DNA of 46,396 nt from an uncultured Atopobiaceae bacterium (lineage in GTDB: Bacteria > Actinomycetota > Coriobacteriia > Coriobacteriales > Atopobiaceae), in assembly GCA_947631545.1 (NCBI GenBank), contig CANRLS010000008.1, positions 1-46,396 on the forward strand. Reading direction: 5' to 3'. Each line of letters begins with the position of its first letter. Positions within the stretch are counted from its first letter, which is position 1. Made by a program: the position numbers and the translations under genes. Shown here piece by piece: positions 25,790-32,749 of this stretch. The notes under the pieces were generated by a model. It was not told the origin of the DNA, did no database searches, and saw only the letters and a program-made list of their open reading frames with translations.

Positions 25790-26209
25790 ATGTACGGGAT
25801 CATCTGCGAAGGCCACTTCGACGCGGCGCACTTCCTCGCCGACTACCACGGCACCTGCGAGAACCTCCACGGGCACCGCTGGCGCGTGGAGGCCACTCTG
25901 GCTGTGCCGGAGCTCAAGGGCTCCGGCGACGAGCGCGCCATGGTGATGGACTTCTCCGAGGCCAAGCGGCTCGTGGCCGAGGCCTGCGCCGAGCTCGACC
26001 ACACCTTCCTCTACGAGGAGGGGACCCTCGCCGAGGCCACGGTCGCGGCGCTCGAGGGGGAGGGATTCAGCCTCACGGCGCTGCCCTTCAGAACGACGGC
26101 CGAGAACCTGGCCCGCCACATCTTCCAGCGCCTTCGGGCCAAGGGCCTGCCGGTGGCGCGGGTCGAGGTGGACGAGACGCCCCATAACCGGGCGTTCTAC
26201 GAGGGGTGA
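25790..26209 (+). CDS. queD: 6-carboxytetrahydropterin synthase family protein (QueD/PTPS)
   Basis: A 139-aa enzyme of the PTPS family. It converts 7,8-dihydroneopterin triphosphate to 6-carboxytetrahydropterin, the second step of 7-deazaguanine (queuosine) synthesis. The zinc ligands His14 (AAHFL), His27 and His29 (LHGH) and the catalytic Cys23 (CENLHGH) are present, and the length is normal. A TAGGA overlapping the upstream GT2 stop serves as ribosome binding site. The gene is followed directly by larB, which may start within or just after its stop. No queC, queE or queF is in the window, so its pathway here is inferred from family alone. Confidence 0.9.
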   Translation: MYGIICEGHFDAAHFLADYHGTCENLHGHRWRVEATLAVPELKGSGDERAMVMDFSEAKRLVAEACAELDHTFLYEEGTLAEATVAALEGEGFSLTALPFRTTAENLARHIFQRLRAKGLPVARVEVDETPHNRAFYEG

Positions 26210-26214
26210 GCGCG

Positions 26215-26973
26215 ATGGCGAGCGATGGGGGAGCGCGCCCGGAGGATGCCGGCTTCATCGATCTGGGCTACGCGGCGGCCGACACCGACCGGGCCCGCCG
26301 AACGGGAGCGGGCGAGGTCATCTACGGCGCCGGCAAGACGGCCGAGCAGGTGCTGGGCATCACCCGGGCGCTCCTGGCCAACGGGCAGTCCAGGGTGCTC
26401 GTGACGAGGCTCTCGGCCGAGAAGGCCGAGATCCTTCGCGAGGGCCTCGCATCCGACGGGGCCACGGCCGGCGTGGCCGTTGCCTATCACGAGCGCGCCC
26501 GCATCGCCACGGTGGGAGGCGACGGGCCCGCGGACGGCAACGGGACCATCTGCGTGGTCTCGGCGGGGACCTCCGACGAGCCCGTGGCCGAGGAGGCGGC
26601 GCTCACGGCCGAGTTCCTGGGCAACAGGGTGGAGCGGCTCTACGATGCGGGGGTCGCCGGCATCCATCGGCTCCTCGCCCGAAGCGCCATCCTCGAGCGA
26701 TGCCAGGTGGCCATCGTGGTCGCCGGCATGGAGGGGGCGCTCGCGAGCGTCGTCGCCGGCCTCATCTCCGCGCCGGTGATCGCCGTGCCCACGAGCGTGG
26801 GCTACGGTTCGGCCATGGAGGGCATCACGGCGCTCCTCGCCATGACGAGCTCCTGCGCGAGCGGGGTCTCGGTGGTGGGGATCGACAACGGCTTCGGCGC
26901 CGGCTTCCAGGCCTCCTGCATCAACCATTTGCCGGGACCGGCCCCGTGCCGTCAGGGCGAGGAGGACGCATGA
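26215..26973 (+). CDS. larB: Nickel-pincer cofactor biosynthesis carboxylase LarB
   Basis: LarB carboxylates and hydrolyses nicotinic acid adenine dinucleotide to give the dicarboxylated mononucleotide precursor of the nickel-pincer nucleotide cofactor. The 252-aa protein has the expected N-terminal part (GAGKTAEQVLGI) and the C-terminal PurE-like domain with VSAGTSDEPVAEEA, a GMEGALASVVAGL helix and VPTSVGYG. ATG 26215 follows GAGGGG by 8 nt; a GTG at 26206 overlapping the queD stop is possible. It overlaps larC by 4 bp. larA and larE are not in the window. Confidence 0.92.
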   Translation: MASDGGARPEDAGFIDLGYAAADTDRARRTGAGEVIYGAGKTAEQVLGITRALLANGQSRVLVTRLSAEKAEILREGLASDGATAGVAVAYHERARIATVGGDGPADGNGTICVVSAGTSDEPVAEEAALTAEFLGNRVERLYDAGVAGIHRLLARSAILERCQVAIVVAGMEGALASVVAGLISAPVIAVPTSVGYGSAMEGITALLAMTSSCASGVSVVGIDNGFGAGFQASCINHLPGPAPCRQGEEDA

Positions 26974-28304
26974 GCACCACGACCCTTTGGCTCGACTGTT
27001 CGAGCGGCATCGCCGGCGACATGCTCGCCGGCGCGCTCATCGATGCGGGCGCCGATCGCATGGCCATGGAGCGGGCCCTGGCGAGCCTGCCCGTGGAGGG
27101 CTACACCATCTGCGTGAGCCACGTGGAGAGGGCCTCGGTTCGCTGCTGCGACTTCGACGTGGTGCTCCAGCCGGGCCTCGAGACCCACGATCACGACATG
27201 GATCGCCTCTTCGGCGACCTGGATCGCGTGGATCCCATCGAGGACCACGCCTACGGCCATCGCCATGGGCATGCGCATGCCCATCGCACCCTCGGCGACG
27301 TGCTCCAGATCATCGAGGGCGCCGACCTCACCGAGGGGGCGCGCTCGATCGCCCGAAGGGCGTTCTTCATCCTCGCCGACGCCGAGGCGGAGGCTCACGG
27401 GAAGACCCGCGAGACGGTGCGGTTCCACGAGGTGGGGGCCATCGACTCCATCGTGGACGTCGTGGCCTGCTCGGTGCTCGCCGACTCCATCGGCGCGGAC
27501 AGGGTCTGCGTGACCTCGCTCACGGAGGGATCGGGGCGCATCCGCACCGCCCACGGCGTGATGCCCATTCCCGTGCCCGCCGTGGCGGCAGTGCTCAGGG
27601 CCTACGACGTCCCAGTGCGCATCTCGCCGGTCGAGGGCGAGCTCATCACCCCCACGGGCGCCGCCCTCGTGGCCACCTTGGCCACGGACTTCCAGGCGCC
27701 GGCCAACCTCGCCCTGCGGGGCGTGGGCTACGGCGCCGGCAAGCGGGACTACCCATGGGCCAACTACGTCCGGGCGATCGTGGGGTCGGAAGATCCCCAC
27801 GCCCCGGCTGCCTCCGCGGCGCTCTGCGGGGCCATGCCCCAGGGGGAGGGGTCCATCCTCAAGCTCGAATGCGAGGTCGACGACGTCACGGGCGAGGCCA
27901 TGGGCGTCGTCATCGAGCGCCTCATGGATGCCGGCGCGCGCGAGGCCCATTGGATTCCCCTCGGCACCAAGAAGGGCCGGCCCGCCTGGCAGCTGCAGGC
28001 CATCTGCATGCCCGAGGATCGCGAGGCCCTGGAGCTCGTGATCTTCCGCGACACCACCACCATCGGCATCCGCCGCTCGCCCATGGAGCGCACGGTGCTC
28101 GCGAGGGAGGAGCTCACCGTGGAGGCGGAGCTCGCGCAGGGGCAGACGGCGGTCTTCCGTGCCAAGCGCTCCCATCTTCCCGACGGGTCGGTGCGGGTGA
28201 TGCCCGAGGCCGACGACGTCGCGAGGATCTCGGCCGAGCGCGGCCTTCCGCTCCAGCGGGTCTGGCAGGCGACGCTCGCCGCCTGCAGCGACCTCTCCCG
28301 CTAG
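26970..28304 (+). CDS. larC: Nickel insertion protein LarC (single uninterrupted ORF)
   Basis: A CTP-dependent cyclometallase that inserts nickel into the pincer nucleotide. The 444-aa protein opens with LDCSSGIAGDMLAGALID. It has a His-rich stretch at 95-106 (YGHRHGHAHAHR) suited to nickel binding, FHEVGAIDSIVDVV, and the C-terminal half with ECEVDDVTGEAMG and IPLGTKKGRPAWQL. In some lactobacilli the two halves need a programmed frameshift; here they are one frame. ATG overlaps the larB stop by 4 bp, with GGAGG 4 nt upstream. The stop is 6 bp from the stop of the convergent giant GT2 gene. Confidence 0.93.
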   Translation: MSTTTLWLDCSSGIAGDMLAGALIDAGADRMAMERALASLPVEGYTICVSHVERASVRCCDFDVVLQPGLETHDHDMDRLFGDLDRVDPIEDHAYGHRHGHAHAHRTLGDVLQIIEGADLTEGARSIARRAFFILADAEAEAHGKTRETVRFHEVGAIDSIVDVVACSVLADSIGADRVCVTSLTEGSGRIRTAHGVMPIPVPAVAAVLRAYDVPVRISPVEGELITPTGAALVATLATDFQAPANLALRGVGYGAGKRDYPWANYVRAIVGSEDPHAPAASAALCGAMPQGEGSILKLECEVDDVTGEAMGVVIERLMDAGAREAHWIPLGTKKGRPAWQLQAICMPEDREALELVIFRDTTTIGIRRSPMERTVLAREELTVEAELAQGQTAVFRAKRSHLPDGSVRVMPEADDVARISAERGLPLQRVWQATLAACSDLSR

Positions 28305-28310
28305 GCGCCG

Positions 28311-30824
28311 CTAGATGGGCCAGCCGAGCCAGTTCTCGGTCTCGTAGCGCCAGCGCACGCGCTTGAGTTGGAAGTAGCGGCTGTCGGGATCGAGCATGCG
28401 GTTGAGGTAGGGGTCGCGCCCGAAGACCTGCGGGTGCCGCTCGAGCATGAGCCGCCGCTCCTCCTCCCAGCGCTCCCGCTCCGCCGCATCGCCGCTCTCG
28501 CGATGGCGCGTGCCGAACTCGCGGTGGTGGAGCCTGGCGTAGGGCACGAAGAGGGTTCGGTAGCCGGCCTCGGCGGCCCTCAGGCAGAAATCCGCGTCGT
28601 TGTAGCCCACGGCGAGGGCCTCGTCGTAGCCGCCGAGCTCGTCCCACACGTCGCGGCGGACCATCTGGCAGGCGCCCGTCGCCATCGAGTAGGCCACGGG
28701 CCGCTGGAGCGTCATGAGATAGCCCTCCGCGCCGTTCGCGCCGCCATGGGCGAGCGCGCCCGGCCAGAGGTTCTGCTGCTGGTGGGCGAGGCCGCCATCG
28801 GGCACGGCCATCATGCCCGCGTGCTGCACGAGGCCGTCCGCGAAGGTGAGGAGGGCGCCCGTGATGCCCACCTCGGGCCTCGTGAGCGGCCCCGCGAGCT
28901 CGGCCAGCCAATCGCCGTCGAGCACCTGGGTGTCGTTGTTCAGGAGGCAGAGGAGGCTCCCGGAGGCCTTCTCGGCGCCGCGGTTCACGATGGCCGGGTA
29001 GTTGAAGCCGCCGCCGTGCCAGGCAACCACGCGAACCCGGGGGTCTTCCTGGAGCTTCGCGTAGAGCGAGAGGATGTCGGCGTCGGTGCTGCCGTTCTCC
29101 ACGATGACGACCTCGAAGGCGGGCCAGGCCGTGAGCTCGAGGATGGATGCCACGCAGGGGCCGAGGTAGTCGGCGTGATCGCGGTTGGGGATGATGATGG
29201 AGACCATGGGGGCGTTCCCGGGCCAGAGGTAGCGCACCCGGAGGACGCCCCCGGGATGGCGCTCGGGGTCGTCCCAAGGGTTGGTCTCGCGGTAGGTGAC
29301 GTCCGTGGCGAGGCCGCGCCTTCCGAGGTGCGCCGTCAGGGCATCCACCGCCTCCTCCGTGGCGAAGGGCCTGTCGAGCGCGGCGTGCAGGAGCACGTCC
29401 TCCACGTGGCGAACCCCTTCGACGCCGCCCGCCTCGAGGGCATGGAGCGCGAGGTCGTAGGCGCCCGGTGCGCCGTCTTGCCACGCCCGCCCAGCGATGG
29501 CCATGGGAAGGCCGATCCCATGGCCGAAGTAGAGCTCGTCTTCCGAGAAGCGCGGCTTCAGCCGGGCGCGATGGTAGAGGGGCTCGCCGCCGTCCCAGCT
29601 CGCCACGTCCTCATCGGCATAGACGAGGGTGGCTGCGGGATCGGCGGCCTCGCGGGCCAGGAGCTCCAGGGCCCGGGGCTCCAGCACGTCGCCGAGGCCG
29701 ATGACCACGTTCCATGAGAGGTCGTCCAGAGGGACGGCATCTCCCAGGCACTCGCCCGCCGCCACGTAGCGGACGTCGAAGTCCTCGTAGCTCTGGGCGT
29801 CGAGCGAGGCCCGGGTGCGCGCCCTGGCCTCCTCGAGCTCGCGGTTTCGCGCCGCCCTGACGAAGGGGGCCGGCGCGAGCTCGTCGATGACGGAGCCCTT
29901 CGGGGGTTCGGGGCCCGTCCAGCCGAGGGGCTCCTCCGCCACGAGCACGCTCAGATGCGGACGGGCCGCGAGGGGCTCCGCCGGCGGCTCGGGCTCGGCT
30001 TGGCGGGCCTTCACCCACGCGTCGTAGGAGGGGTCGTGCTCCACCGAGGTCATGGTCGAGCGCGACTCCCGTTCGATGGAGTCGATGATCCAGCGGGGAA
30101 ATCCCCGGAAGCTCCCCGCGCAGAGGGTGCGGCTCCAGACCCAGAGCACGAAGATGCGCCGCTCCTCGGGCACGCGCACCGAGACGGTGAGCGTGCGCGT
30201 CCACGTGCCGTCCTGGGCGCTCATCGCGTCCTCGAGGATCGTGAAGGGGAGGGCCAGCTTGCGACCGCGCTCGTCGATCTGGCGGAACATGAGCGGCTCG
30301 CCTTCGAGGGCCTTCGCCGCCTCCGCGTCATCGGTGCGCAGCGTCGCGCGGAAGCGCATCACGCGCTCGCCCGCCGCCTCGACGATCGAGGCGTCCCAGA
30401 TGAGGCAGGGGGCCTCCCTGAGCTTCCCGATGACGAGCTCCCGGCAGATCCACGAGGGATCGCCCTCCTCGCCGCCGTCGCCCGGGGCGCTCTGCTCCTC
30501 GCCGGAGGTCCTGGGGACGCCCAGGAGGACGGCCTTGGCGTCGTCCTTCTCGCCCACGGGATCGGCGGCGTCGCGGAGCTCGACGTAGACGGGGGCGTCG
30601 AAGGCTGGGGTGGCGATGAGGACGGGCCTTCCGGCGAGGCGCTCCCGCCGAATGCCCAGAGCGCTGAAGAGGGCGTCGGGAAGATCGTCCTCCACGAGGA
30701 GCATGGGCACGGGGTTCTCGAAGATGAAGGCCTGCGCGCTCAAGGGCGGCTCGTCCCCCCTCACGCAGAGGACGCAAAAATCGAATTCGTCCCTGAACCC
30801 GTCGTAGAGCACGTCCCAATCCAT
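28311..30824 (-). CDS. Tandem-domain GT2 glycosyltransferase 4 (domain A degenerate, domain B intact)
   Basis: An 837-aa giant glycosyltransferase. The N-terminal 260 residues differ from the other three but end in the same Y-x-x-W linker (YDAWV). Domain A reads Ile375-Gly-Leu-Gly-Asp379 where LDHDD is expected and has KPRF instead of KPDF, though YADED persists. It is probably non-catalytic. Domain B from about 539 is canonical: MVSIIIPNRD, FNYPAIVNRG, Asn629-Asn630-Asp631-Thr632, VQHAGM, SMATGACQMV, YNDADFCLRA and LHHREFGTRH. It pairs in pattern with GT2 protein 2. The ATG has GAGGAAGG 7 nt upstream, and rmlC lies 64 bp before it in the same direction. Confidence 0.86.
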   Translation of the reverse strand: MDWDVLYDGFRDEFDFCVLCVRGDEPPLSAQAFIFENPVPMLLVEDDLPDALFSALGIRRERLAGRPVLIATPAFDAPVYVELRDAADPVGEKDDAKAVLLGVPRTSGEEQSAPGDGGEEGDPSWICRELVIGKLREAPCLIWDASIVEAAGERVMRFRATLRTDDAEAAKALEGEPLMFRQIDERGRKLALPFTILEDAMSAQDGTWTRTLTVSVRVPEERRIFVLWVWSRTLCAGSFRGFPRWIIDSIERESRSTMTSVEHDPSYDAWVKARQAEPEPPAEPLAARPHLSVLVAEEPLGWTGPEPPKGSVIDELAPAPFVRAARNRELEEARARTRASLDAQSYEDFDVRYVAAGECLGDAVPLDDLSWNVVIGLGDVLEPRALELLAREAADPAATLVYADEDVASWDGGEPLYHRARLKPRFSEDELYFGHGIGLPMAIAGRAWQDGAPGAYDLALHALEAGGVEGVRHVEDVLLHAALDRPFATEEAVDALTAHLGRRGLATDVTYRETNPWDDPERHPGGVLRVRYLWPGNAPMVSIIIPNRDHADYLGPCVASILELTAWPAFEVVIVENGSTDADILSLYAKLQEDPRVRVVAWHGGGFNYPAIVNRGAEKASGSLLCLLNNDTQVLDGDWLAELAGPLTRPEVGITGALLTFADGLVQHAGMMAVPDGGLAHQQQNLWPGALAHGGANGAEGYLMTLQRPVAYSMATGACQMVRRDVWDELGGYDEALAVGYNDADFCLRAAEAGYRTLFVPYARLHHREFGTRHRESGDAAERERWEEERRLMLERHPQVFGRDPYLNRMLDPDSRYFQLKRVRWRYETENWLGWPI

Positions 30825-30888
30825 GGGGATCCTTCCTCGTAGGGGCGGCGCGGGGTGTCGCCGGGGTGCATGGGGTGCGGAGGGCGCC

Positions 30889-31488
30889 TCAGATGCCGCG
30901 GGCGCTCCTCCACGCGGCGAAGCTCAGGTGGTGGCGGTCCTTGTCCGAGAGGATCGGCCCATCGGGCAGCTCGTCCAGCCCCGGCCATTCGATGGCCAGA
31001 TCCCGGTCGTCCCAGGCGATGCCGCCCTCGTCGCCGGGGTGGTAGACGTCGTCGCACTTGTAGGCGAAGACGGCGCGCTCGGAGAGCACGAGGAAGCCGT
31101 GGGCCATGCCCCGTGGGACGAAGAACTGCCTGCGGTTCTCGGCCGAGAGGCGGATCCCCTCCCACTGCCCGAAGGTGGGGGAGAGGGGCCTGAGGTCCAC
31201 GGCCACATCGAAGACCTCGCCCTCGAGCACGCGCACGAGCTTCGCCTGCGGGTGCTCGATCTGGAAGTGGAGGCCCCTGAGGACGCCCTTCACCGAAGAG
31301 GACTGGTTGTCCTGCACGAACTCGCAGTCGATGCCGGCCGCTTCGAAGTCGGGGCGCTTGTAGGTCTCCATGAAGGCGCCGCGCGCATCGCCGAAGGACG
31401 CGACGTCCACGATCGTGACGCCGGGGAGCGTCGTCCGCGTGAAGCTGAAGTTTCCGTGGGTCTCCTGCGGGTGGACCGTTGTATCCAT
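30889..31488 (-). CDS. rmlC: dTDP-4-dehydrorhamnose 3,5-epimerase
   Basis: Third enzyme of dTDP-L-rhamnose synthesis, a cupin-fold epimerase of 199 aa. It shows FGDARGAFMETY, the substrate-binding FVQDNQSSS, and VLRGLHFQ with the catalytic His74. VDLRPLSPTFGQWEG, FVPRGMAHGF and the C-terminal Tyr region (FAYKCDDVYHPGDEGG) are also present. ATG 31488 has GAGGAG 10 nt upstream. It precedes the fourth giant GT2 on the minus strand and is divergent from a polyprenyl-phosphate GT2 gene. Confidence 0.94.
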   Translation of the reverse strand: MDTTVHPQETHGNFSFTRTTLPGVTIVDVASFGDARGAFMETYKRPDFEAAGIDCEFVQDNQSSSVKGVLRGLHFQIEHPQAKLVRVLEGEVFDVAVDLRPLSPTFGQWEGIRLSAENRRQFFVPRGMAHGFLVLSERAVFAYKCDDVYHPGDEGGIAWDDRDLAIEWPGLDELPDGPILSDKDRHHLSFAAWRSARGI

Positions 31489-31521
31489 AGGCTTGCCGCT
31501 CCTCGTTCCGTGACCTCGCCC

Positions 31522-31527
31522 ATGGTA
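31522..31527 (-). promoter_or_regulatory. Putative -10 element of rmlC
   Basis: TACCAT on the minus strand, 34 nt before the rmlC start. There is no good -35. It lies back to back with the plus-strand TACACT at 31551-31556. Confidence 0.35.
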
Positions 31528-31550
31528 GCGAATGGGCAACGTCCACCAGC

Positions 31551-31556
31551 TACACT
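31551..31556 (+). promoter_or_regulatory. -10 element suggesting a leaderless glycosyltransferase mRNA
   Basis: TACACT fits the actinobacterial TAnnnT -10 pattern and ends 7 bp before the ATG at 31564. No Shine-Dalgarno sequence precedes that ATG, so transcription would begin at or within a base or two of the start codon. Confidence 0.45.
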
Positions 31557-31563
31557 GTCCGTC

Positions 31564-32253
31564 ATGCGAACCCTTGCGATCGTACCCGCCTATAACGAAG
31601 AGGACGTGATCATTCCCACCCTCGAGGGGCTCGTCGCAGCCTGCCCCGAGGTGGAGGTGCTCGTCATCGACGACGGCTCCGCCGACGCCACGGCCCGGCT
31701 CTGCCGGGAGGCCGGCTTCCACGTGGTGAGCCATCCCACGAACTGCGGCCTCGCGACGGGCTTTCGCACGGGCATCCGCTTCGCGCGCGATCACGGCTTC
31801 GACGCCGTGGTGCAGTTCGATGCCGACGGCCAGCATCTGCCCGAGTACATCCATGACATGGAGGCCGCCATGGACCGGACCGGCGCCGACATCGTCATCG
31901 CGAGCCGCATCGTCGAGGGCGGCGGCGGCGAGATCGAAGGGCTCCGCGCCGTGGGCTCCAAGCTCATCTCCTCCCTCGTCAAGCTCACGACGGGCACGCG
32001 CATCACCGACCCCACGAGCGGCTTTCGGCTCTACAGCTCGCGCCTCTTCGACGAGTTCGCCGACGGGTTCGATCTGGGGCCGGAGCCCGACGCCCTCGCC
32101 TGGCTCATGCGCCACGGGGCCACCGTGGCCGAAGTGCCCTGCTCCATGCGGGAGCGCCAGGGCGGCACGTCCTATCTCGCGGGGTTCTCCTCTTTGGCCT
32201 ACATGGCCAGAACGTGCTTGAATATCCTCGTCTTCCAATGGTTCAGGCACTGA
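31564..32253 (+). CDS. GT2 glycosyltransferase, polyprenyl-phosphate sugar synthase type (GacI/DPM-like)
   Basis: A 229-aa GT-A enzyme of the dolichol-phosphate-mannose synthase branch. It has IVPAYNEE (6-13), VIDDGSADAT (34-43), the metal site QFDADGQH with Asp86-x-Asp88, and ITDPTSGFRLYS. No transmembrane helices are evident apart from a mildly hydrophobic C-terminus. Members make undecaprenyl-phosphate sugars used outside the membrane. The next gene encodes a DUF2304 protein, the same pairing as GacI-GacJ in the group A streptococcal rhamnan locus. The specific sugar is not known. The start lacks a ribosome binding site, in line with a leaderless transcript. Confidence 0.87.
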   Translation: MRTLAIVPAYNEEDVIIPTLEGLVAACPEVEVLVIDDGSADATARLCREAGFHVVSHPTNCGLATGFRTGIRFARDHGFDAVVQFDADGQHLPEYIHDMEAAMDRTGADIVIASRIVEGGGGEIEGLRAVGSKLISSLVKLTTGTRITDPTSGFRLYSSRLFDEFADGFDLGPEPDALAWLMRHGATVAEVPCSMRERQGGTSYLAGFSSLAYMARTCLNILVFQWFRH

Positions 32254-32308
32254 GGGGCCGCCCGCGCCACGGGGCCCTCGCGAATGCCGGGAGGGAGCCA
32301 GCCTCGCC

Positions 32309-32653
32309 ATGAGCATCACCTTGCGCCTGGGACTCACCATCGGGGCGTTCGTCATCTTCGGCCTCGTCTGCTACGAGGTGAGCCGCAAGCGCATCCGGGT
32401 GAGCGACTCGGTCTTCTGGGTCATCTTCTCGCTCGTCCTGGTGTTCATCGCGCTCTTCCCGCAGATCGCCATCGGTCTGGCGAACCTCGTGGGGATCGCG
32501 TCGCCCGCGAACTTCGTCTTCGCCGTGGCCCTGGGCATCCTCATCATCATCTGCATCCTCCTCAGCACGAAGGTCTCCATGCTCACGGACAAGGTGCAGA
32601 ACCTGGCGAGCAAGGTGGCGCTCCTTGAGGATGAGCGCCGCCGCGAGCGCTAG
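32309..32653 (+). CDS. DUF2304 small membrane protein, partner of the upstream GT2
   Basis: A 114-aa membrane protein with three hydrophobic helices (about 6-22, 35-58, 66-88) and a charged, coiled-coil-like C-terminus (LTDKVQNLASKVALLEDE). This is the DUF2304 layout. Small proteins of this family, such as streptococcal GacJ, bind and stimulate their partner polyprenyl-phosphate glycosyltransferase. It starts 55 bp after the GT2 gene. A hairpin at 32660-32690 closes the unit. Confidence 0.82.
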   Translation: MSITLRLGLTIGAFVIFGLVCYEVSRKRIRVSDSVFWVIFSLVLVFIALFPQIAIGLANLVGIASPANFVFAVALGILIIICILLSTKVSMLTDKVQNLASKVALLEDERRRER

Positions 32654-32659
32654 CGCGAG

Positions 32660-32690
32660 GCGGGAAGGTCCCCCAGGCGGGGCGTCCCGC
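32660..32690 (+). terminator. Hairpin terminator after the DUF2304 gene
   Basis: Outer arms GCGGGA/TCCCGC and inner CCCC/GGGG, seven bp after the stop codon. Only two T residues follow. The -10 of metG lies directly downstream. Confidence 0.45.
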
Positions 32691-32693
32691 TTG

Positions 32694-32699
32694 TAGAAT
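32694..32699 (+). promoter_or_regulatory. Putative -10 element of metG
   Basis: TAGAAT, 50 nt before the metG start and right after the terminator hairpin. No recognisable -35. Confidence 0.45.
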
Positions 32700-32749
32700 G
32701 ACGGGCGCGAGCCCAACGTATCTGCCGTCGCCTTCTGCGGAGGAGTCCC

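Noticed and set aside
26970-28304. Programmed frameshift in larC
   Set aside because: Both halves are in one continuous frame.
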